Positions 9,001 to 16,551 of a stretch of 21,711 nucleotides of DNA are shown here, piece after piece. Position 1 is the stretch's first letter. The number at the start of each line of letters is the position of its first letter. The notes beneath the pieces were generated by a model. That model was not told the DNA's origin and did not search any database. It worked only from the letters and a program-made list of their open reading frames with translations. The position numbers and the translations under genes are program-made. The DNA is taken from NCBI GenBank assembly GCA_958431945.1, contig CAUASQ010000013.1:1-21711 (forward strand), written 5' to 3'. Source of the stretch: an uncultured Collinsella sp. (GTDB taxonomy: Bacteria > Actinomycetota > Coriobacteriia > Coriobacteriales > Coriobacteriaceae).

Positions 9001-9235
9001 CGATGCCGCCGCCGATGCCCATCAGCAGGGCGCCGGCAAACGCAAGAATACCGGTAACGGCAAATGCCAACCTGCTGGGCGCCGGGGCATTGAACTCCTG
9101 AACCTCGGGATCAAAGCCGTGGTTGCGGAAGATCTGAGCAATATCCTCGGCAGCCAAGCGCTCTTCTTCGCTGCATGCCGGCGTAATGCCGGTGTTCTGC
9201 AGCAGGTGGTTAATATAGTTCTGGGTGTTCGCCAT
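6089..9235 (-). CDS. M28-peptidase-like membrane protein with split domain
   Basis: 1048 residues. The N-terminal ~260 residues carry two pairs of membrane helices (about 56-76 and 79-96; 160-178 and 184-206) and the first half of an M28-like zinc peptidase fold: VVVVAHYDS with H138 and D140, then SGAVCNKSSVAAML. Residues ~260-900 are low-complexity, rich in Ala, Glu, Asp, Pro and Ser, with KSRKRGLGGLFGRKKK near its end. The last ~147 residues complete the fold (HDIWFVATGA, FFINLESVGAG, LPHNVNPTN). Against the usual M28 pattern the bridging Asp is Cys222 and the Glu-Glu pair with the general base is Ser916-Asp917; H1027 is kept. It may be an inactive or altered enzyme. The frame extends 50 codons upstream, but ATG 9235 (MANTQNYINHLL) with GGAG before it starts the recognisable domain. 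First gene of a unit with the 72-residue protein. The long plus-strand frame opposite it has no family signal. Confidence 0.85.
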   Translation of the reverse strand: MANTQNYINHLLQNTGITPACSEEERLAAEDIAQIFRNHGFDPEVQEFNAPAPSRLAFAVTGILAFAGALLMGIGGGIGLVGTLLAIVGAVLYVLERTGHPVVSRLGKTGVSQNVIAYHKASGPLASPRNRPVVVVAHYDSPRAELLAREPYASYRALIAKLLPVATVAPAAVAILRILPLPGALKVLLWIVAILASLVALANAANIISNRFVLPYTSGAVCNKSSVAAMLGVMDNVAPFQGENEFPDDVPFDTYFGEQKRRAEEMARAAAEYAAAQQQNDYGNTIEYEEPTYAEDEFGQPIAPDAQTEPEQGEAFDEQIEGFEGASADETLIGAIVPEDQNQAVQAEEFNDEVPTAEPAEEPVAAEPEPRLYRNAAGNIRFGSDAIRALGMLPESCTLDYEEGEEPTFEPEPAPVVTASAPVVAVDDESAAVAAAVAEPEAVSAIDPAAGLDILAPAAPAQDVTDEPDDDYAEQPRRVSYESDTDFSAEIPAATPHADIASAFSSIGASASNFFKGALAKGRKFVDDFEGKRAAAREAAEQEAIAQQQAAEAARERAAQEFEQNEAMQSVPVDAAEATTSFEAQQHVDSTMSFDAALFDSTITFEKQGTAIAEPLPVSDEQGDAADDDEPIDAAEIQDVAGHEPVEVNCDEEQYAAADQGDSTEVEQEEVPAVSEAPETDGSRPYSTQIFTMPIPSGSGATVADVAPTQDETVDSLMAQISSQASPRPQMNVPDPASAPSPAPSSSPLASVPDPSLPSMKQTNVASRTSLFDLPDPSAQVNDPFATAQGPEPTSAPVAPPMPVASGAQPIETISAPAPAAPKSRKRGLGGLFGRKKKNEQDSMSDWLGVEDDYDAKKSGRGIGSWDNFEDDNDGWKGGATSSDGASSEDMLSAVASMGDDELLGHDIWFVATGASDCDGSGMKAFLASHRDKLRGVFFINLESVGAGRLSVVTVEGEQQLLKGDRRIMNLVSKVCKSFHVDCGALEMPYAKTDAYAALEASRRALTIAGVDGTRLACARTEDDLPHNVNPTNIATVSEVVTEVIRRS

Positions 9236-9433
9236 GTGCGCTCCACATCCATAATCCGACAAATAGGCCCAATGCATGCACATTAGAACCGTATATAGTC
9301 GAAAGTATACCCCGAGCGAGCGCAAACGACCGAATTCGGGCCATCTTAACGCCCCGAGCGGACAAGGATATAGCCTAATCTCCATATCGGACTAAAATCA
9401 TGGCAGCAAACCACCTTCTCATGCGAGGACTCT
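9236..9433. other. Divergent intergenic region, M28-like / WYL
   Basis: It must hold promoters for two diverging units. Candidate -10 elements are TATACT on the minus strand near 9303-9308 and TATAGC near 9370 on the plus strand (TTAACG 17 bases before it), but neither is convincing. The WYL gene has GAGGA four bases before its ATG. Confidence 0.4.
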
Positions 9434-10456
9434 ATGACGGCAAGCAACGCGACCGCGACAATTAAAAAGGGGAATTCGGAGCCCAGTTTCGATAAAACGG
9501 CCCAGCGCATCCTCAATCTTTTCTTTGTGCTCAACAGCTCCCCCGAACCGCTGACGACCGAGCAGATCGTCTTGGATTCTGACCTGGGATATGGCTCGGG
9601 CAACATCGACTCGGATAAGCGCAAGTTTCGGCGCGATCGTGACAAACTGCTCGAGCGTGGCATCTTAATCAAGGAGGTTCGCCCCGCCGGTGCGCAGGAG
9701 ACCGAGGAAAGCTCGTGGACAATCGACCGCGAGCACACGTTTGCGGCAGGTGGCCTCATCACCGCAGACGACGCCGACATCCTACTCAACGCTATCGACC
9801 AGACAATAGCGGCCGGCTCATCCACTTTTGCCGCGCCGCTTGCCGATATTCGTTCCAAGATTGCCTACCTCACCGGCAGGACGACGGCGGACGAAGCACC
9901 GATCCGCCGCTCTCCCACCGTCGATGCGGTATGGAGCGCCTTTGCCGAGCGATGCGCGCTGCGATTTTTATATCAGAACGGACGCGGTGAGCAGAAAGAG
10001 CGTACCGTCTGCGTCTACGGCATGTTCGAGCGCGAGGGCGTTGCGTACTTCTGCGGCCTCGACAATGCCACCGACGACATCAGGACATTCCGCTGCGACC
10101 GTATCGTTCGCGCTTGGCGTCCTTCGAAGGCCTACGCCATCCCTGCAGACTTCAATCTCAACGACTACCTGTTCTTTGAATTCGATTTTGCCGACCGCCC
10201 GCCCGTTGCGGCTACGTTCTCGTTCGCCCCGCAGACGCAGATCGATATGATCAACGGCCTCACGCGCGGGCGAGGTGAGCTCGCACACACCGATTCGGGA
10301 TGGACTTGGACCGTTGACGTGCGCGATCTTGAAGCCGCCGCCTCATTTTGCATGGCCCACGCCATGGACGGCATGAGGCCCATGGCCCCCAAATCGCTCA
10401 AGCAGGCGTGGAACCACCTCATTGAAAGGACGGTGCACGAGCATGCCCGTGCGTAA
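9434..10456 (+). CDS. WYL-domain transcriptional regulator, PafB-like
   Basis: 340 residues. Residues ~18-80 form a winged helix-turn-helix (AQRILNLFFVLNSSPEPLTTEQI, then the basic SDKRKFRRDRDKLLERGIL). Residues ~162-235 form the WYL core (FLYQNGRGEQKERTV, VAYFCGLD, TFRCDRIVRAW). The C-terminal ~90 residues match the WCX extension. WYL proteins bind single-stranded nucleic acid or nucleotides and regulate transcription; the mycobacterial PafB-PafC pair turns on a RecA/LexA-independent DNA damage response. The next gene overlaps this one by 14 bases and is a paralogue, so they are likely co-translated and may form a heterodimer as PafBC does. No proteasome-associated gene is next to them, so the PafB label is by architecture only. 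Confidence 0.88.
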   Translation: MTASNATATIKKGNSEPSFDKTAQRILNLFFVLNSSPEPLTTEQIVLDSDLGYGSGNIDSDKRKFRRDRDKLLERGILIKEVRPAGAQETEESSWTIDREHTFAAGGLITADDADILLNAIDQTIAAGSSTFAAPLADIRSKIAYLTGRTTADEAPIRRSPTVDAVWSAFAERCALRFLYQNGRGEQKERTVCVYGMFEREGVAYFCGLDNATDDIRTFRCDRIVRAWRPSKAYAIPADFNLNDYLFFEFDFADRPPVAATFSFAPQTQIDMINGLTRGRGELAHTDSGWTWTVDVRDLEAAASFCMAHAMDGMRPMAPKSLKQAWNHLIERTVHEHARA

Positions 10457-11360
10457 ACTCACCAGCGAGCAGAGGCTCTCGCGCGCCATCGACATCATGG
10501 AGGCCCTCTACGCCGCCGGCGAGAGCGGCATGACACGAACCGAGATTTGCAGTCGCTTTGACATCACGGGGGCGTCGCTCGACGAGATTCTCGAGATCGT
10601 CTCGACGCTCGCGGACCGAGAATCGGGCGCGCGTATCATCTGCGAATGCCACAGCGAGCGCGTGGTCCTCACCGGTGACGCCGGGCGTGTACTACCGCTG
10701 CGCCTGAGTGCCGCCGAGGGCGCTGTGCTCAACCACGAACTTGAATCGTTGGGGATCGAGCCCCAGGCGGCGGCTCGAATTCGACATGCTCTTCTACCCG
10801 AAGAGCTCGGCTATAACCAGCACGTCTTTGACACCGTCAACCACGGGTCGCACTGGCAGCAGCTGAGCTGCGCCATTCAGGACGGCGTTCGCTGTCGTAT
10901 CTCGTATCGCTCGATGGACGATGCGCGGCCACGCGAGCGTCTGGTCGACCCCTTGCGCATTACAGCAAACGGCGACCAAACATATCTGTTTGCCTGGGAC
11001 ATCGCGGTCGATGAGCAGCGCACCTATCGCATGGATAAAATCGAGGGACTCGCCTTGACGGAAGACTCCGTCGTGCCTCACGCACCGGACGTTGCATCCC
11101 TCCACGATTCCCTTGCCCGGACGCAGCGTAGCGCAAAGCTCTTGATGCCATTCGATATGGCGGAGCATCTGGACTGGGCCGGCATCACCCTAATCGAGCG
11201 CAGCGGGACAGACATGGCAACGGTAACCGTACATTACGGCTCCGAGCGTTGGCTGCTGAGCCAGATAATCGCAGCGGGCGGAGCCATCCGCATCTTGGAT
11301 GACCCCGCCCTGTCAAAGCGTCTGTGCGATATGGCAAAAGCCCTCGTCTGTCCGCTTTAG
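10443..11360 (+). CDS. WYL-domain transcriptional regulator, PafC-like
   Basis: 305 residues, paralogous in layout to the gene before it. An N-terminal helix-turn-helix (LSRAIDIMEALYAAGESGMTR, then TEICSRFDITGASLDEILEI) is followed by the WYL core at ~145-215 (CRISYRSMDDARPRERLVDP, LRI, TYLFAWDI, TYRMDKIEGL) and a WCX domain at ~230-300. The frame is open back to a TTG at 10422, but that has no ribosome binding site. ATG 10443 has AGGA 12 bases before it and overlaps the upstream stop by 14 bases, which points to translational coupling. Its TAG (11358-11360) overlaps the TAA of the converging dinG-like gene. Confidence 0.88.
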   Translation: MPVRKLTSEQRLSRAIDIMEALYAAGESGMTRTEICSRFDITGASLDEILEIVSTLADRESGARIICECHSERVVLTGDAGRVLPLRLSAAEGAVLNHELESLGIEPQAAARIRHALLPEELGYNQHVFDTVNHGSHWQQLSCAIQDGVRCRISYRSMDDARPRERLVDPLRITANGDQTYLFAWDIAVDEQRTYRMDKIEGLALTEDSVVPHAPDVASLHDSLARTQRSAKLLMPFDMAEHLDWAGITLIERSGTDMATVTVHYGSERWLLSQIIAAGGAIRILDDPALSKRLCDMAKALVCPL

Positions 11361-14251
11361 CGCCGCCGCTCGTGGCGTGCACGCCACAGCTGTAGATAGT
11401 GTCCGATCTGCGCCGATTCGATGCGCTGGTAGGAGCTCGTGGGCAGCGACGTTAAGAACTTCTTGCCATAGCCCTTCGTCACCAGGCGAGGATCCGCCAA
11501 GATCAGCACACCGCTATCGGTCGACGAGCGAATCAAACGCCCCGCGGCCTGCTTAACCTCGAGCACCGCCTCGGGCAGCGAATAGCGCGCCCATGCGCGG
11601 TCTTCGCGCAGGTTGCGCTCGCACGAGAGCGGGTCCGTGGGGCTCGAGAACGGCAACTTGGGAATGATGACGCAGCGCAGCGTCTCGCCGCTGGCATCAA
11701 ACCCCTCCCAGAAGGCCTTGAGCGCAAAAAGCGACGAGGTCGGTTCGTTGATAAACCGGTCGCGCAGGCGACGAGGAGATGAGTTGCGCTGCTGGCAGTT
11801 GAGCTCCAGACCCGCACGGGCCATCTTGGGCTCAACGCGGGCGTATAGGTCCTCCATGTCGCGCCGATTGGTGAACAACGTGAGCACCGATCCGCCCATG
11901 GCAAGATGGGCGTCGACCAGTACGCGCTCGAGCGCCGTAAGATAGCTCTCACGATCGCGCGGATCGGGGATATCGCCCGCAACGACTACAGCCATGTTCG
12001 AATCGAAGTCGTAGCTCGAATCCAAGTGCAGCGATGACGACGTTGAAGCACCGATGCGATCAAGGCCGACCGCATGGTTAAAGTGCTCAAAGCTTTTGGA
12101 CACCGTCATGGTCGCCGAGGCAAAGATAGCCGTGTGAACCTCGGGTAGCCACTCGGTTGCCAAAGCCTCGCCAATGTCGATGCGCTCTGCGGTCATTGAC
12201 TCTCCGCCGGCACGCAGCCTGCGATTGACCTGCAGCGAATACACGTAGTGTTCATCGGTACCATCAATGATGAGTTTTAGGTTCTCGGCCAGCTCGTGCA
12301 GGCGGCGCGAGATATCACCCAGGTCGACAACAACCTCTGGCTTGTCGGCGGCGACGGCCTGCACCAGCGCGTCGACGCTCTTGTCAGCTTGTTCCAATGC
12401 GTCGATGCCAGTGTAGGCCGACTGTAAGAAATCATGCCAGTCGTCAGATTCGCGCAGCTCGGGGCCAATCCATAGATTGGCATTGTCATAGCCCCCACGG
12501 GCACGGCGACCGAGCTCGCGAACGCCATCGAACACGCCGGCGATCGCCATGCTCGCGCGCGCAACCGTCGACGTCGCCTTGGCAGTAAGGCCCAGATAGA
12601 GCGTAGAGCCCTCGGAGGTTGCCAAATCACGGGAAACCTGGCTTAGCGCGCCGGTGCTCGAGCCACCCAGACGCTCAAACAGAACGCGTGATTCGTCCGC
12701 CGACACCACACGCGCCCACTGACGGCGCGCCTCGCGCTCGATGGAATGGGCCTCGTCGATTACCCAATGACGAATCGGCGGCAAAATCCTGCCCTCGGCC
12801 GCGACGTTGCGGAACAGCAGGGAATGGTTGGTGACCACCACATCGGCATGCGCCGCACGACGGCGAGCGCCGTGGACCAAACATTTATCAGGGAAAAACG
12901 GGCAGAGGCGACGAGCACACTCGCGCGAGGCCGTCGTAAAGTCGGGACGGTTGACGCTGCGCCACCGAATGCCGAGCGAGTCGAGGTCGCCATCGGCTGA
13001 TTGGCAGACGTACGCCATAATGACCGCGACCGCCGTGAGCGTGTCCGCCGGATCGCGCTTGGTGGTAATCTCGACCTGGCCGCGGCTCATGCGCTCAAGC
13101 TTGCGCAGGCACGGATAGTGGTCATACCCCTTGAGAGCGCAAAATGACAGACCACCGTCCAGTTGCTCGGCAAGTTTTGGCAGCTCATGGTACATGAGCT
13201 GGTCGGCAAGATTGTTCGATTTGGTCGCAATACCAACCGTGATGTTGTTACGGCGTGCTGCCTCGGCAAAAGGCACCAGATAGGCCATCGATTTGCCGAC
13301 GCCTGTGCCTGCCTCAATTACTCGATGAGTGCCCGTGACCAGCGCATCGCGGACCTCGAGCGCCATCGCGATCTGCTCATCGCGCGGCTCGTAGGTGGGA
13401 TACATGCGATTGACCAGGCCGCCCGGGGCATAGTCCGCCTCGATTTCCTCGCGGCTCGGCATCTTAAGGACCGGTAGCTCGTCCGCATCAACGCGATCAT
13501 CGGCCCGATCGGCCTTGAGAACGTCGGCGCGGGCGGCGATGAGAGAGAAGATGGAACCGGGGTTCTGTCCCGCCAAGAAGAAGAAGATGGGACGATAGGA
13601 CCAGGGTACGTCGGGGTACATGTCGGCCAGGCGCGCCATCAAGCCCTGAGGCAAGTCGGTGAGCGCCACGAGTAACACGCGCCACACACCACACAAGGCG
13701 TCGACATCGGCGTTGGCGCGATGCGACACCGAGTCGCAGCCAAACAGGTCGGCCATGAAAGACAGCTTATGCGAGGCCAGGCGCGGAAGCGCGATGCGTG
13801 ACAGTGCCAACGAATCGATCCAGATGTCACTGACGTTGACGCCGCCCTTGACCGACTCGATAAACGAGCGGTCGAAGGTGGCGTTATGTGCGATCACCGG
13901 GCAGCCGCCGACAAAATCGGCGAGAGCGGCGACAGCCTCAACGGCCGACGGGGCATCTGCCACATCGGCGTTTGTAATGCTCGTGAGCTCGGTAATCTCG
14001 GCGGGAATCAGCTGCTTGGGATGCACGAAGGTATCGAAGCGATCGACAACCTCGCGGCCCGAAAGGCGAGCCGCCGATATCTCGATAAGCTCGTTGTCCT
14101 GCACCGAAAGACCCGTGGTCTCGGTATCGAGGACGATAACATCTTCCTCGATGAGACCAAACGCTTGGGTTTTGGCGCGCTCGGCAAGCGTGGCATAGGA
14201 ATCGATGACAAACTGCGGCGTTCCCGACGAAACAGCGTCCTCGATTAGCAT
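11357..14251 (-). CDS. dinG: DnaQ-DinG exonuclease-helicase with Fe-S cysteines
   Basis: 964 residues. Residues ~38-200 are a DEDDh 3'-5' exonuclease (VLDTETTGL with D42 and E44; VIAHNATFDRSF; SHRANADVDALCGVW). The rest is a superfamily 2 DinG/XPD-type helicase: Walker A GTGVGKS (K320), DEAH box (D499-H502), and a C-terminal motor with FDASGETLRCVIIPKLPFSS. Four cysteines, C381 (YPCLRK), C445, C450 and C457 (CARRLC, then six residues, then C), fit the 4Fe-4S site of E. coli-type DinG, which unwinds 5'-3' and clears R-loops and damage intermediates. The well-known Firmicute DnaQ-DinG fusion lacks such cysteines. The ATG at 14251 overlaps the ddl stop by 7 bases. At the other end its stop overlaps that of the convergent WYL gene. 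Confidence 0.93.
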   Translation of the reverse strand: MLIEDAVSSGTPQFVIDSYATLAERAKTQAFGLIEEDVIVLDTETTGLSVQDNELIEISAARLSGREVVDRFDTFVHPKQLIPAEITELTSITNADVADAPSAVEAVAALADFVGGCPVIAHNATFDRSFIESVKGGVNVSDIWIDSLALSRIALPRLASHKLSFMADLFGCDSVSHRANADVDALCGVWRVLLVALTDLPQGLMARLADMYPDVPWSYRPIFFFLAGQNPGSIFSLIAARADVLKADRADDRVDADELPVLKMPSREEIEADYAPGGLVNRMYPTYEPRDEQIAMALEVRDALVTGTHRVIEAGTGVGKSMAYLVPFAEAARRNNITVGIATKSNNLADQLMYHELPKLAEQLDGGLSFCALKGYDHYPCLRKLERMSRGQVEITTKRDPADTLTAVAVIMAYVCQSADGDLDSLGIRWRSVNRPDFTTASRECARRLCPFFPDKCLVHGARRRAAHADVVVTNHSLLFRNVAAEGRILPPIRHWVIDEAHSIEREARRQWARVVSADESRVLFERLGGSSTGALSQVSRDLATSEGSTLYLGLTAKATSTVARASMAIAGVFDGVRELGRRARGGYDNANLWIGPELRESDDWHDFLQSAYTGIDALEQADKSVDALVQAVAADKPEVVVDLGDISRRLHELAENLKLIIDGTDEHYVYSLQVNRRLRAGGESMTAERIDIGEALATEWLPEVHTAIFASATMTVSKSFEHFNHAVGLDRIGASTSSSLHLDSSYDFDSNMAVVVAGDIPDPRDRESYLTALERVLVDAHLAMGGSVLTLFTNRRDMEDLYARVEPKMARAGLELNCQQRNSSPRRLRDRFINEPTSSLFALKAFWEGFDASGETLRCVIIPKLPFSSPTDPLSCERNLREDRAWARYSLPEAVLEVKQAAGRLIRSSTDSGVLILADPRLVTKGYGKKFLTSLPTSSYQRIESAQIGHYLQLWRARHERRR

Positions 14252-15210
14252 GCAACGCCCGCTCGACGAAGTCCCATGCGAATCAGGCTGTCACAGACCT
14301 GCGGGAACGTCATGTCATCGGTGTGGCGAATCTCATCCGGATACAGCGACGTATCGGTCATGCCGGGAATCGTGTTGGTCTCGAGGATAACGGGGCCGTC
14401 CTCGCTCACGATAAAATCGCTGCGCGAGATACCCAGGCAGCCGAGTGCCTTATGGGCAGCACAGGCAAGCTCCTGGGCACGAGCGTAGTTCTCGGGCGAA
14501 ATCTGCGCCGGAATGCGATGGATGTCCGTAGGGTCGACATACTTCACGTCCAGATCGTAGAACTCGCAGTCCTCGGGCTTACGGATCTCGACAATCGGCA
14601 GGGCGCGCACGTCATCCTCGCCGTATACGCCGACGGTGATCTCGGTACCCTCGATACACTTCTCGACCAGCACTTTGTCGCCAAACTCAAACGCCTTGGC
14701 GATAGCCGCAGGCAGCTCGGAGGGCTCGTGGACCAGGGAAATGCCATAGCTGGAACCGTTGACGGCCGGTTTCACAAAGCAACGCTCGCCACAGACCTCG
14801 ACAACGTGATCGATATCGACTTCATCGCCCACTTCGAGCGCAAGGCCGGGGGCAATGGGAATGCCCGCCTTGGCGTACAGGAGCTTCGAGACCTCCTTGT
14901 CGGCACCGCAGGCGCTGGCAAGTACGCCCGAGGCCGTGTAGGGGATACCCAGGGTCTCCATGGCACCCTGCATGGCGCCATCCTCACCGCCGGCGCCGTG
15001 CATGGCGATAAATGCCACATCGAATCCGCCGGTCGCCATGGTTACCATAAAGTCATCAGCGGCCGCGTCAAGCAGCTCCACCGAGGTGTAGCCGGCTTCC
15101 TTCAGTGCCACCACAACGTTCTTTCCCGAATCGAGCGAGATCTCGCGCTCGGCGGAATGACCGCCCGCCAAGACCGCTACGTGCATGTTCTCTAGGCTTT
15201 TACCCGGCAT
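14245..15210 (-). CDS. ddl: D-alanine--D-alanine ligase
   Basis: 321 residues. An ATP-grasp enzyme joins two D-Ala molecules for the peptidoglycan stem peptide in the cytoplasm. The N-terminal motif GGHSAEREISL (16-26), the central FVKPAVNGSSYGISLV and EGTEITVGVYG, and the C-terminal ILETNTIPGMTDTSLYP cover substrate and ATP-Mg binding. Length is normal for the short type. Start ATG 15210 has GGAGGAG seven bases before it; a second Met at residue 9 is possible but lacks this site. The TAA overlaps the dinG ATG (ATGCTAA), so ddl and the helicase are translationally coupled although their roles differ. Confidence 0.96.
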   Translation of the reverse strand: MPGKSLENMHVAVLAGGHSAEREISLDSGKNVVVALKEAGYTSVELLDAAADDFMVTMATGGFDVAFIAMHGAGGEDGAMQGAMETLGIPYTASGVLASACGADKEVSKLLYAKAGIPIAPGLALEVGDEVDIDHVVEVCGERCFVKPAVNGSSYGISLVHEPSELPAAIAKAFEFGDKVLVEKCIEGTEITVGVYGEDDVRALPIVEIRKPEDCEFYDLDVKYVDPTDIHRIPAQISPENYARAQELACAAHKALGCLGISRSDFIVSEDGPVILETNTIPGMTDTSLYPDEIRHTDDMTFPQVCDSLIRMGLRRAGVAC

Positions 15211-15250
15211 GGGCAGACTCCTCCTCTATAATTTCTGCAGCTGATACCAT

Positions 15251-15280
15251 ATTGTAGCGATACCCTCTACGTTTCCCCAA
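15251..15280 (-). promoter_or_regulatory. Candidate ddl-dinG promoter
   Basis: TACAAT (-10, 15251-15256) and TTGGGG (-35, 15275-15280) with an 18-bp spacer on the minus strand, about 40 bases before the ddl ATG. Only the -10 is good. A plus-strand TATAAT at 15227-15232 could serve rlmN but has no -35 partner. Confidence 0.35.
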
Positions 15281-15295
15281 AATCGAAAGGCTTCC

Positions 15296-16348
15296 ATGAA
15301 TCCCAGGACTAAATCTCAGGACATTCGCGACTTGAGCCAAAACGATATTCGCGAGCTCGTGGCCGAACTTGGCCAGCCCGCCTTCCGCGCGAAGCAGCTC
15401 ATCGAATGGGTCTTTGAGAAGAACGTTTGTTCGTTTGACGATATGACCAACCTTCCCAAGGCTTTCCGCGAGCAGCTTAAAGAGGCTTTTGCCTTTGATA
15501 CGCCGACTGAACTCACCAAGCAGGTTTCCAAAGATGGCTCGCGCAAGTATCTGCTCGAGTACCACGATGGCATTTCCGTCGAGACTGTCGGCATGCCCCG
15601 TCGTAACAAGCTTTCCGTCTGCGTTTCCACCCAGGCAGGCTGCGGCATGGGCTGCGCCTTTTGCGCCACCGGTCTCAACGGCCTCAAGCGCTCTCTGACC
15701 GCTCAAGAGATCGTCGACCAGGTGCTTCATGTATCCAACGACTTTGGCGAGCGTGCCACAAGTGTTGTCTTCATGGGCCAGGGCGAGCCGTTTGCCAACT
15801 ACGACGAGGTTCTCAAGGCACTGCGTATCCTCAACGACCCCGATGGCATCGGTATCGGCGCTCGTCACCTCACCGTCTCTACCAGCGGCGTTATTCCCGG
15901 TATTGGCAAATTTGCCGATATCCCCGAGCAGTTCACTCTTGCCGTTTCCCTGCATTCCGCCATCCAGTCGACGCGCAATAAGCTCATGCCCGGTGTTAAG
16001 AAGTACACGCTGCTTCGCCTTCACGAAGCGCTTCAGCTCTACACCGAGAAGACTGGCCGCCGCCCGACCTATGAGTATGCCATGATCGAAGGCGTCAACG
16101 ACACGAATCCCGAGATGCAGGCACTCTGCGACTTCTGCGAGGGAACGCTGTGCCACGTTAACCTGATTCAACTTAACGACATCGAGGGCAGCCCGCTCAA
16201 GCCGTCGCCGATTCATAAGGTTGAGGATCTTCAGCGTCGTCTTGAGTCCCGTGGCATCGAGACCACGATTCGTAACTCCCGTGGTAACGATATTGACGCC
16301 GCTTGCGGACAGCTGAAACAGCGCTTCAAAGTTCAGAAGAACGCATAG
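15296..16348 (+). CDS. rlmN: Dual-specificity rRNA/tRNA A2503/A37 methyltransferase RlmN
   Basis: 350 residues, a radical SAM enzyme that methylates C2 of A2503 in 23S rRNA and, in several bacteria, A37 of tRNAs. The cluster motif is C116-GMG-C120-AF-C123. The second catalytic Cys is C337 near the C-terminus (DIDAACGQL). An N-terminal ~90-residue RNA-binding region (FRAKQLIEWVFEKNVCSFDDMTNL) and GQGEPFANYDEV are also typical. ATG 15296 has AAAGG five bases before it. It stands alone on the plus strand, divergent from ddl, and ends at the hairpin 16386-16429. Confidence 0.97.
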   Translation: MNPRTKSQDIRDLSQNDIRELVAELGQPAFRAKQLIEWVFEKNVCSFDDMTNLPKAFREQLKEAFAFDTPTELTKQVSKDGSRKYLLEYHDGISVETVGMPRRNKLSVCVSTQAGCGMGCAFCATGLNGLKRSLTAQEIVDQVLHVSNDFGERATSVVFMGQGEPFANYDEVLKALRILNDPDGIGIGARHLTVSTSGVIPGIGKFADIPEQFTLAVSLHSAIQSTRNKLMPGVKKYTLLRLHEALQLYTEKTGRRPTYEYAMIEGVNDTNPEMQALCDFCEGTLCHVNLIQLNDIEGSPLKPSPIHKVEDLQRRLESRGIETTIRNSRGNDIDAACGQLKQRFKVQKNA

Positions 16349-16366
16349 GGGAGTCGCACTCCAAAA

Positions 16367-16382
16367 TGTTTCATGTGAAACA
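16367..16382. promoter_or_regulatory. parS: parS-like site, one mismatch
   Basis: TGTTTCATGTGAAACA differs from the parS consensus TGTTTCACGTGAAACA at one central base. It lies between the rlmN stop and its terminator, on the far side of the parAB genes from the three perfect sites. Confidence 0.75.
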
Positions 16383-16385
16383 TCG

Positions 16386-16429
16386 AACGGCCCCTGTTGC
16401 AGGATATGCAACCGTGGCCGTTTCATTTA
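16386..16429 (+). terminator. Terminator of rlmN
   Basis: AACGGCC (16386-16392) pairs with GGCCGTT (16416-16422), and an inner GTTGCA / TGCAAC extends the stem. TCATTTATT follows on the plus strand, a modest U-run. Confidence 0.7.
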
Positions 16430-16484
16430 TTGACCTCAATTTTGGACCGCTGCTAGCTTTCCCATTTTTTTTTGGACAAAATAA

Positions 16485-16518
16485 GGGACCCTTGTCTCAT
16501 GAATCAGACAAGGGCCCC
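16485..16518 (-). terminator. Terminator of the parAB unit
   Basis: CCCTTGTCT (16489-16497) pairs with AGACAAGGG (16506-16514). GGG/CCC outside adds to the stem after one mismatch. The minus strand leaves it with TTATTTT. It lies about 30 bases past the stop of the small gene after parB. Confidence 0.78.
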
Positions 16519-16539
16519 TCAAAATATGCAGGGTAATTG

Positions 16540-16551
16540 TTAGGTACCTAA
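16540..16551. repeat. 12-bp palindrome TTAGGTACCTAA, copy 1
   Basis: A perfect 12-bp palindrome that overlaps the stop codon of the small gene. The same 12 bases, plus a shared G before them, recur at 20044-20055. No known factor is assigned to it here. Confidence 0.8.

Noticed and set aside
6044..9286. Open frame of 1080 codons on the plus strand opposite the M28-like gene
   Set aside because: The product is rich in Arg, Gly and Leu without family motifs, and the minus-strand frame carries M28 motifs, membrane helices and a ribosome binding site. Such long antisense frames arise in GC-rich genes.
10422..10442. Upstream TTG start for the second WYL gene
   Set aside because: No ribosome binding site before it, and the domain begins at the later ATG.
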